In this document: piece after piece, positions 58,513 to 64,000 of the stretch
Layout of the letters: each line of letters starts with the position of its first letter
Position numbering within the stretch: the first letter of the stretch is position 1
Assembly: GCA_016200895.1 (NCBI GenBank)
Contig: JACQDX010000092.1
Span: 43,017-107,016 of the forward strand
Origin: Burkholderiales bacterium
GTDB lineage: Bacteria > Pseudomonadota > Gammaproteobacteria > Burkholderiales > Burkholderiaceae_D
Direction of reading: 5' to 3'
Length of the DNA stretch: 64,000 nt
Program-made: the position numbers and the translations under genes
Notes under the pieces: generated by a model
Seen by the model: only the letters and a program-made list of their open reading frames with translations
Databases searched by the model: none
Told to the model about the DNA's origin: nothing

Positions 58513-58522
58513 GTTGCCCTCT

Positions 58523-58969
58523 TCAATTGGTTTGTGAACTATCAGGCAGTATCACAAAGTCTTCCGCATGAGTAGTTTGTCGCATCGCTTCCAATAAATT
58601 ATCGGGTGGTGTAATCAGCTTGCGTGCATTCAGGTCCAGCCAGCCTGCCAGCGAAGTGACACGTGCCGCCAGTTTGCCCTTGTTGAAAAATTCATTACGT
58701 ATCTTGAATCGTCTGCCGTCTTCCGACAAACCGGCCAAACTTAGTGTGACCGTAACTTCGTCAAGCAGATGGAATTCACGAAAGTATTCGACCTCATCTT
58801 TCATGACGACCGGGCCCATACGCAAGCGCATGAATTCGGCCATGGGGAAACCGCAGTCAGCAAAATACATCATGCGTACATCGGCAGATTTATCGAGATA
58901 AGCTGTGTTACGCATATGGGAATTGAAATCCATATCGCCCCAGCCTGCTATCAAGGTTTTTTCGTACAT
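58523..58969 (-). CDS. Hotdog-fold acyl-CoA thioesterase
   Basis: A 148-residue 4HBT-type thioesterase: WGDMDFNSHMRNTAYLDKSAD, carrying the family's catalytic aspartate and helix, then KDEVEYFREFHLLDEVTVTL and ARVTSLAGWLDLNARKLITPP. It hydrolyses acyl-CoA esters of unknown chain length. The ATG at 58969 has AAGGAG eight bases upstream; the 15 extra residues of a longer frame are basic and atypical. DUF488 follows. Confidence 0.9.
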   Translation of the reverse strand: MYEKTLIAGWGDMDFNSHMRNTAYLDKSADVRMMYFADCGFPMAEFMRLRMGPVVMKDEVEYFREFHLLDEVTVTLSLAGLSEDGRRFKIRNEFFNKGKLAARVTSLAGWLDLNARKLITPPDNLLEAMRQTTHAEDFVILPDSSQTN

Positions 58970-59004
58970 GCAGTTTCTCCTTCTATTCCGGTATAGAGAT
59001 TGTT

Positions 59005-59115
59005 GCAAAGTCAAACTGGCTCGGCGCCCCCGGCTAGGCGCCCCCGGCTAGGCGCGTCATCGCAGACAGTACTTTAGTACGGCAAGAGGACGCAACAACG
59101 CCAGATTAACTTTGC
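59005..59115 (+). repeat. Palindromic element with GTACTTTAGTAC core (D)
   Basis: GCAAAGTCAAACTGGC (59005-59020) and GCCAGATTAACTTTGC (59100-59115) are near-complementary ends. Inside lie a tandem GGCGCCCCCGGCTA pair and the core GACAGTACTTTAGTACGG, identical to that of copies A and B. No clear target duplication is seen. It lies between two minus-strand genes. Confidence 0.65.
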
Positions 59116-59127
59116 GGCGATCTTTGC

Positions 59128-59433
59128 TTATCTTGCCAGATTTTTTAAGCCCAACACCTCGATCTTTTCTATGCTGGGTGGACCGGTAAACAATTCCTCA
59201 GACTTCGCCATTAATGCCTGGGCGATAGGTCCTTGCAAATGTGCCTGACGGCCTGCTTCATTCTCGAACGCATCGAAGACGCCGAATACGCTGTCAGATA
59301 ATTGCAGGGCAAACCAGATAGGTGTCGTGCTTTCCTGGTTAGCCAGGGCCAGGCCCATTTCCAGGAAGGCGGCGACATCGGCGGCTTTGCCGGGTTTGGC
59401 TTCAAAACGGGCGAACAGGGCGTGCTTGATCAT
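59128..59433 (-). CDS. Antibiotic biosynthesis monooxygenase (ABM)-domain protein
   Basis: A 101-residue dimeric alpha-beta-barrel protein: ALFARFEAKPGKAADVAAFL at the N-terminus, TTPIWFALQLSDSVFGVFDA with the substrate-pocket aromatic residues, and FENEAGRQAHLQGPIAQALM. Such domains act as quinone- or small-ring monooxygenases or ligand binders. It is divergent from the GlxA-type regulator, which may control it. Confidence 0.87.
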   Translation of the reverse strand: MIKHALFARFEAKPGKAADVAAFLEMGLALANQESTTPIWFALQLSDSVFGVFDAFENEAGRQAHLQGPIAQALMAKSEELFTGPPSIEKIEVLGLKNLAR

Positions 59434-59465
59434 GATTTATCTCCATGTGCTTGAATCTATACTTG

Positions 59466-59483
59466 CATCGCAGGATTGCGATG
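59466..59483 (+). promoter_or_regulatory. Dyad in a divergent promoter region
   Basis: CATCGCA and TGCGATG (7 bp each, 4-base spacer) lie between the ABM gene and the GlxA-type regulator gene. A role as the regulator's binding site is possible; no promoter boxes could be fixed. Confidence 0.35.
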
Positions 59484-59554
59484 AAGAGAGACTTTACAGT
59501 TCAAGGGACTTGCGTGATACTGGCGCGATTGACATCTTTGGTATTAATCTTGCC

Positions 59555-60514
59555 ATGAACATCAACATCCTCGCCCTTGATGGCGTTTTCGATACCGGCC
59601 TGTCCATCGTCCTTGATGCACTGACGACAGCGAATGAATTGTCGGGCATGCAAGCCAATCCGGCGCCACCCTTCAAGCTTTCATTGGTGGGCATGCGGCG
59701 GCGCGTGCAATCAGCGCAAGGCATGAGTGTGCCGGTAGTGCGTGTGGATGAAGTGCCAGTACCTGATCTGGTTATCGTACCAGCGCTGGGTTACAAGATG
59801 CCGGATACCTTGATGCAGGCGCTGGCACGTCCTGATGTCAAGGACGCGAGCGTCGCCTTGCGTGACTGGGCCGATGATGGTGTACGGATTGCCGCGGCCT
59901 GCATAGGCACCTTCGTACTGGCAGAAAGCGGAGTGCTCGACGAGCGTGATGCGACTACCACCTGGTGGCTCAATCCCCTGTTCCGTCAACGCTATCCATC
60001 TGTACGCCTGAACACCAGCCATATGATCGTGCAGTCCGGCCAGTTCCTGACTGCGGGTGCAGCTTTCAGCCATATGGACATGATGTTATGGCTGATACGG
60101 CAGAGCAATCCAGAGCTGGCAAATCTGGTCGCCAGTTACCTGGTGGTTGATAGCCGTCCTTCACAAACGGCCTACATCATTTCCGATCATCTGTCGCACG
60201 CTGATCCCATGGTGGAACGCTTCGACCGCTGGGCGCGCAGTCATCTTGACCAGGGCTTTAACCTCGATGATGCAGCAGATGCACTGGCGACCAGCAAGCG
60301 TACTCTGGCGCGGCGTATTCATGAGGTATTGGGTAAGACGCCAGTGTCGTATGTGCAGGATTTGCGGATAGAGAAAGCGGTGCATTTATTGAAGACTTCA
60401 AATCATAGTGTGGAGCAGATTGCGGGGCTGGTGGGGTATGCGGATGGGGTGACTTTGCGGACTTTGTTGAGGCGGAGGTTGGGGAAGGGGGTTAGGGAGA
60501 TTAGGGTAGGATAA
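59555..60514 (+). CDS. GlxA-type AraC-family regulator (DJ-1/PfpI domain plus helix-turn-helix)
   Basis: A 319-residue regulator with an N-terminal amidase-like DJ-1/PfpI domain (NINILALDGVFDTGLSIVLD, VPDLVIVPALGYKMPD, AACIGTFVLAESG with the nucleophile-elbow cysteine of this fold) and a C-terminal AraC helix-turn-helix pair (LATSKRTLARRIHEVLGKTP, then IAGLVGYADGVTLRTLLRRR). Such proteins sense small metabolites. The ATG at 59555 gives the family start; the frame is open upstream over the ABM gene, but that part has no family similarity. It is divergent from the ABM gene. Confidence 0.9.
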   Translation: MNINILALDGVFDTGLSIVLDALTTANELSGMQANPAPPFKLSLVGMRRRVQSAQGMSVPVVRVDEVPVPDLVIVPALGYKMPDTLMQALARPDVKDASVALRDWADDGVRIAAACIGTFVLAESGVLDERDATTTWWLNPLFRQRYPSVRLNTSHMIVQSGQFLTAGAAFSHMDMMLWLIRQSNPELANLVASYLVVDSRPSQTAYIISDHLSHADPMVERFDRWARSHLDQGFNLDDAADALATSKRTLARRIHEVLGKTPVSYVQDLRIEKAVHLLKTSNHSVEQIAGLVGYADGVTLRTLLRRRLGKGVREIRVG

Positions 60515-60583
60515 TGCGGTTTTTAATCGTATCCACAGGACGTAGTCAGGCTGACGACCCTTTGATCTACTGACCATCTTCGT

Positions 60584-60975
60584 CACGTCATTCCAGCATG
60601 CTTTTAGCTGGAATCCAGTGGCGTTCGTTGCATGCCTGTGAAGGCTATTAATTTTAGGAAAATAAGATTTTACGAACTAGATTTTTAAATAATTTCCCAT
60701 GTAATTTAAGATTGCCGGCCGGTGGTAGACCGGCGGCTACACACCTTTTTGCTTCGCCAAAAAGTTGTGCCAAAAAGGCGACCCAGGCGTAGCCGCCCCT
60801 AACGGGGGTTCCCGTTTGTGCAGTACAAAAAATGGGAAGATCCGAAACTCGCTACGCTCAGACAGCGGCTCTTCTATTTCCATTTTCTGTGCAGCACAAA
60901 CGGCGGCTACACATGGGAACTGCGAAAAGTCAAAAGCAACCCCAAAGTCAAAAACAACGTCAACACGACCGTCAC
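60584..60975 (+). repeat. Composite dispersed repeat, copy 2
   Basis: About 392 bp matching 20819-21215: CGTCATTCCAGC with its complement GCTGGAATCCAG, GATTTTTAAAT, GCCGGCCGG..ACCGGCGGC, GGCGACCCAGGCGTAGCCGC, CCGTTTGTGCAGTACA with the imperfect partner TGTGCAGCACAAACGG, and a tail with CAAAAACAACGTCAACACG. The first section differs from copy 1 by small insertions, the core is nearly identical. It lies between the converging regulator and isomerase genes. Confidence 0.85.
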
Positions 60976-61018
60976 CCATTTATTTTTGTATAGGTTCGAT
61001 CACCGATTACGCTGATAC

Positions 61019-61873
61019 TTACTTCAAATGATAAGCCGCCTCAGAAAACGAACTAACCGGTGCCAGATCCGCATATTCCGTAGTTCTACCCTGCTGTTTC
61101 GCCATGAAAGCTTCCATCAAATTACTGCTTTGCCAGATGCCGGATTGTAGCCAGCCCATTTGTTGCAGGGCGTCGTGGGTGCTGTGGTCGCGGGCATAGT
61201 GGATGGCTTGTTTGCTGCCCCAGATGGCGACCGGGGGTTTTTCGGCGATTTCTGTGGCCATTTGCTGGGCTGCGGCCAGCATGTTTTCCTGGGTGTCGAA
61301 TAGCTCATTGAGTAAGCCAACTGCCAGGGCGCGTTGTGCGGGCAGGCGGCGGCCAGTGTAGGCCATTTCGTGGACTATGCCTTCAGGGATGAGTTTGGGC
61401 AGGCGTTGCAAAGTACCGAGGTCGGCGGTCATGCCTATGTTGATTTCCTGTATGCAGAAAAATGCATCGCTACTGGCCAGGCGTATGTCGCTGGCGCAGA
61501 TCATGTCGACACCGCCGCCTATGCAGCCACCGTGGATGGCTGTGATCACCGGCATGCGCAAGGATTCGATGAGGTTGAAAGCATGATGCATGTCCTTCAG
61601 CGCCAGGGCGATATTGGCGCGACCAACGGCACTGGCATCATCGAGTGTGATGCCGCCACCGGCAAAGACATCCAGCGCCATGCCGGCGGTGAAATGCTTG
61701 CCGGTAGAGGAGATGATGAGCACGCGGGCATTTGCCTGATTTTGCAGGTTTTGCAAAATCTCTGTCAGTTCACGAAAAAATACCGGCTGCATGGTGTTCA
61801 GCGTGGCTGGGCGGTTCAGGCGCAGGTGGGCGATTTTATTGCTGATACTGAAGTCAAAACATTGATAAGTCAT
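61019..61873 (-). CDS. Delta(3,5)-delta(2,4)-dienoyl-CoA isomerase-like crotonase
   Basis: A 284-residue crotonase-fold enzyme. Rat peroxisomal dienoyl-CoA isomerase uses D176, E196 and D204; the equivalents are visible in CIGGGVDMICASDI (D), FCIQEINIGMTADLGTLQRL (E and D). HGGCIGGG supplies the oxyanion hole and SSTGKHFTAGMALDVFAG binds CoA. It shifts double bonds in unsaturated fatty acid oxidation. The ATG at 61873 follows GGAGACACC. It stands alone, facing the glxA-type regulator. Confidence 0.88.
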   Translation of the reverse strand: MTYQCFDFSISNKIAHLRLNRPATLNTMQPVFFRELTEILQNLQNQANARVLIISSTGKHFTAGMALDVFAGGGITLDDASAVGRANIALALKDMHHAFNLIESLRMPVITAIHGGCIGGGVDMICASDIRLASSDAFFCIQEINIGMTADLGTLQRLPKLIPEGIVHEMAYTGRRLPAQRALAVGLLNELFDTQENMLAAAQQMATEIAEKPPVAIWGSKQAIHYARDHSTHDALQQMGWLQSGIWQSSNLMEAFMAKQQGRTTEYADLAPVSSFSEAAYHLK

Positions 61874-61967
61874 GGTGTCTCCACAAGATTTTTATTTGCA
61901 CGGTAAAATCATACTGGATATGTGCAGCAAACTGGCTGTATATGCTTACCCTTAGAGGATATCGACT

Positions 61968-62966
61968 ATGGCTCTCGATTCACCTGTATCAAGTCCAGTT
62001 TCACGCATGCCATCAGCTTTGCAGCACCTTAGCCTGCCTGTCATAGGTTCCCCCCTGTTCATTGCCAGTGGGCCCAAACTGGTGGCAGCGCAATGCAAGG
62101 CGGGCATAGTCGGTTCTTTCCCAGCCCTGAATGCCAGGCCAGCAGAGTTGCTGGATGTCTGGCTGACGGAATTACAGACTGAGCTGGCAGCGCACCAGGA
62201 AGCACATCCCGATGCATTGATAGGGCCTATTGCGGTGAACCAGATCGTCCATCAATCCAATGACAGGCTGGCGCATGATGTCGAGGTGTGTGTCAAACAC
62301 CAGATCCCCATCATCATTTCTTCCTTGCGTGCGCCACCGCCAGAAATGCTGGATGCCATACACAGCTACGGCGGCATCGTCATGCATGATGTGATTTCGA
62401 TACGCCATGCGCAAAAAGCGCTGGAGGCCGGAGTCGATGGCCTAATCTTGGTGGCAGCCGGTGCTGGCGGTCACGCTGGCGGCCTGTCGCCGTTTGCCCT
62501 GGTCGGTGAAGTAAGGCGCTTCTTTGACGGCCCAATCGCCCTGTCAGGCTCTATTGCGACTGGTGATGCAGTGCTGGCAGCACAAGCCATGGGGGCTGAT
62601 TTTGCTTACATAGGTTCACGCTGGCTGGCTACTGTTGAATCAAACGTGGATGATGATTATCGCCAGGCCATTCTTGATTCAGCGGCAGCAGATATTGTCT
62701 ACACCAATCTGTTCACTGGTGTGCACGGCAATTACCTCAAAAAGTCCATCGTCGCTGCTGGCCTTGACCCGGACAACTTGCCGGTCGCGGACAAGAGCGC
62801 GATGAATTTCGGTTCTGGTGGCGGCAGCAAAGCCAAGGCCTGGCGTGATATCTGGGGTGCAGGTCAGGGTGTAGGCATGATGGATGATGTGCTGACCGTG
62901 GCGGAAGTGGTGGCACGTTTGAAATTGGAATATGCTGCCGCTAAAGCACGCATATTGTCATTGTAA
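61968..62966 (+). CDS. Nitronate monooxygenase (2-nitropropane dioxygenase) family protein
   Basis: A 332-residue FMN-binding TIM-barrel enzyme: LPVIGSPLFIASGPKLVAAQ, NQIVHQSNDRL, IIISSLRAPPPEML, AAGAGGHAGGLSPFALVGEV with the active-site histidine, ALSGSIATGDAVLAAQAMGA and FAYIGSRWLATVES. These oxidise nitronates or act as enoyl reductases in fatty acid metabolism. It precedes the DUF1330 gene by 22 bases. Confidence 0.9.
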   Translation: MALDSPVSSPVSRMPSALQHLSLPVIGSPLFIASGPKLVAAQCKAGIVGSFPALNARPAELLDVWLTELQTELAAHQEAHPDALIGPIAVNQIVHQSNDRLAHDVEVCVKHQIPIIISSLRAPPPEMLDAIHSYGGIVMHDVISIRHAQKALEAGVDGLILVAAGAGGHAGGLSPFALVGEVRRFFDGPIALSGSIATGDAVLAAQAMGADFAYIGSRWLATVESNVDDDYRQAILDSAAADIVYTNLFTGVHGNYLKKSIVAAGLDPDNLPVADKSAMNFGSGGGSKAKAWRDIWGAGQGVGMMDDVLTVAEVVARLKLEYAAAKARILSL

Positions 62967-62988
62967 CCAAAAAATTATCAGGAATATC

Positions 62989-63291
62989 ATGAGTAAAGCT
63001 TATGTCGTTGCAGAAATCCAGGTCACCAATGCAGATGCATATGCCGATTACCGGCCACTGGCTACTGCCAGCGTGGAGCAATATGGCGGGCAATTCCTTG
63101 TGCGCGGTGGTACACGGGTGCAAAAAGAGGGCAGGGATGATGCCCATAATGAAGGCTGGCGTTCGGTGCTTGTCGAATTTCCCAGTCTGCAACAGGCGCA
63201 GCTATGGTATGACTCGGTTGAATATGCCAAGGCCATGGAAATTCGCCATGCCAACTCCATTGGTCGCTTGTTCATTGTTGAAGGGGTGTAA
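62989..63291 (+). CDS. DUF1330-domain protein
   Basis: A 100-residue protein of the DUF1330 family, a dimeric alpha-beta-barrel domain: KAYVVAEIQVTNADAYADYR, VEQYGGQFLVRGGT, WRSVLVEFPSLQQAQLWYDS and MEIRHANSIGRLFIVEGV. Function unknown. An AGGA site precedes the ATG at 62989. It likely shares a transcript with the nitronate monooxygenase gene. Confidence 0.9.
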   Translation: MSKAYVVAEIQVTNADAYADYRPLATASVEQYGGQFLVRGGTRVQKEGRDDAHNEGWRSVLVEFPSLQQAQLWYDSVEYAKAMEIRHANSIGRLFIVEGV

Positions 63292-63347
63292 GCTGAGATA
63301 GCGGCGGCTTGAGGGCGAAAAAACCACACATTGCTCCCAGGATTCAA

Positions 63348-63391
63348 GTTTGCAAAGAGACTTGCCGTAACTAAGGTATCTCTCTGCAAAC
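63348..63391 (+). promoter_or_regulatory. Inverted repeat before the carbonic anhydrase gene
   Basis: GTTTGCAAAGAGA (63348-63360) and TCTCTCTGCAAAC (63379-63391) are complementary in 12 of 13 positions with an 18-base loop, 23 bases before the start codon. It may be an operator or a leader hairpin. Confidence 0.5.
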
Positions 63392-63414
63392 CGATATCCT
63401 AAATTTACTCCACT

Positions 63415-64000
63415 ATGCGCCGCTCCCTCGCTCTGCTGCTTCCCATGTTGTTGGCCTTGTCTGCTCAGGCGAATGATCCGCCACCGTCCAAACCTATCAA
63501 AGCAGCATCGGCAAAAGAAGAGGCGCCCAGCTCTGCTTCGGCCTCAGCATCCGCGTCCGTACCAGCCAAAGAAGAGCGCAAGCCAGCTGCCAAAGAAAGC
63601 AAGGAATCCGCCAAGGAAGCCGCTATCCGTGCCAAAGAAGCACTGGCTGCCGATGAGCTGGCGGCACGCATAGCCGAGCGTCTCAGTGTTATCCGCAAGG
63701 ACAAGGATGACGCTGCAGCGCGTAGTGCACCCAAGCCTGTCATGCGGCCATCTTATGCGCCACCAATACGCAGACCAGAAACGGCTAAAGCGAAAAGTGA
63801 ACATGGCACCAATAGCGCGGCAGCAGCGGGTGGGTCGGCGGCCAGCCATGCTGATATACACTGGAGTTACCAGGGTGAGGGTGGCCCTTTGAACTGGGGC
63901 AAGCTTAATACTGCCAATGCCAAATGCGATATCGGCGAAAGACAATCGCCTATAGACATCCGCGATGGTATCAAGGTGGATCTGGATACAATTGCCTTTG
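63415..64000 (+). CDS. Alpha-type carbonic anhydrase, 3' truncated by the window end
   Basis: The frame runs from the ATG at 63415 off the end, giving 195 residues. A signal peptide (LALLLPMLLALSAQA) indicates export. The catalytic domain begins near residue 149 with HWSYQGEGGPLNWG and KCDIGERQSPIDIRDG, the conserved start of alpha-carbonic anhydrases; zinc-binding histidines lie beyond the window. Between signal and domain is an unusually long, charged Lys/Glu/Ala/Ser-rich stretch of over 100 residues (KEEAPSSASASAS, AKESKESAKEAAIRAKEALA). It would interconvert CO2 and bicarbonate in the periplasm. There is no visible -35/-10, but an inverted repeat precedes it. Confidence 0.88.
   Translation, partial: MRRSLALLLPMLLALSAQANDPPPSKPIKAASAKEEAPSSASASASASVPAKEERKPAAKESKESAKEAAIRAKEALAADELAARIAERLSVIRKDKDDAAARSAPKPVMRPSYAPPIRRPETAKAKSEHGTNSAAAAGGSAASHADIHWSYQGEGGPLNWGKLNTANAKCDIGERQSPIDIRDGIKVDLDTIAF

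Noticed and set aside
60584..61018. Short open frames inside the composite repeat as a possible small protein
   Set aside because: The two copies keep the nucleotide sequence but not one consistent reading frame, so the conservation is not protein-driven.
1..64000. CRISPR arrays, tRNA genes and prophage modules
   Set aside because: No regularly spaced repeats, no tRNA T-loop pattern and no phage structural or integrase genes were seen.

Overview
The window is a 64 kb piece of a chromosome from a betaproteobacterium of the order Burkholderiales. The gene content (Pil-Chp twitching cluster, PdxJ, EgtB/EgtD, MacA/MacB-like exporter, leucine catabolism enzymes) and the roughly half-GC composition suggest the family Oxalobacteraceae, perhaps near Undibacterium. 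That assignment is inference, since no rRNA or other marker gene is present. The window opens inside one gene (biotin-carrying carboxylase subunit) and closes inside another (alpha-carbonic anhydrase). No tRNA, rRNA, CRISPR array, prophage or complete insertion sequence was recognised.

Layout. 1-2.2 kb: end of a methylcrotonyl-CoA carboxylase alpha subunit and pdxJ. 2.3-11.2 kb: a c-di-GMP-I riboswitch followed by a Pil-Chp chemosensory operon (PilG-, PilH-, PilI-, PilJ- and ChpA-like proteins, then two extra CheW-like proteins). 11.4-16.3 kb: a sigma54-type response regulator and membrane histidine kinase, divergent from a near-consensus -24/-12 promoter that drives a membrane protein and a fatty-acid desaturase. 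16.4-20.5 kb: HMG-CoA lyase, a small membrane protein with a possible ribosome-site switch in its leader, and an ergothioneine operon (egtD-egtB-DUF427). 21-30.6 kb: small enzymes and regulators, including a LysR/glutathione transferase pair and an XRE-cupin regulator whose promoter lies inside its own palindromic operator. 30.6-36.1 kb: gshA, a secreted-type oligopeptidase B, VOC and solute-binding proteins. 36.3-43.2 kb: a paralogue of the small membrane protein, again behind a structured leader, then two ABC export modules and YccF. 43.2-53.8 kb: DsbA, an exonuclease-like protein, an SMP-30-like protein, GlpD, a HAAS/GIN envelope pair, an orphan sugar-binding protein, a diguanylate cyclase and a flavoprotein. 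53.8-64 kb: a PilZ-like protein, a tightly packed four-gene operon, an ArsI/CadI-like protein overlapping a SigZ-type sigma factor, thioesterase, GlxA-type regulator, dienoyl-CoA isomerase, nitronate monooxygenase and carbonic anhydrase.

How the parts fit. Cyclic di-GMP appears as a riboswitch before the type IV pilus chemosensory operon and as a GGDEF enzyme 49 kb away; a degenerate PilZ-like protein also lies in the window. Thiol and redox chemistry recurs: gshA, a beta-class glutathione transferase, ergothioneine genes, DsbA, and Cys-rich ArsI/SigZ. The kinase/sigma54 regulator/desaturase locus looks like a self-contained membrane-state response circuit and is the most interesting candidate system here.

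Repeats. Two families of non-coding elements are dispersed between genes. One is a short MITE-like palindromic element: two clear copies with terminal inverted repeats and apparent target duplications, plus two looser relatives sharing a GTACTnnAGTAC core. The other is a composite element of about 390 bp present twice in the same orientation.
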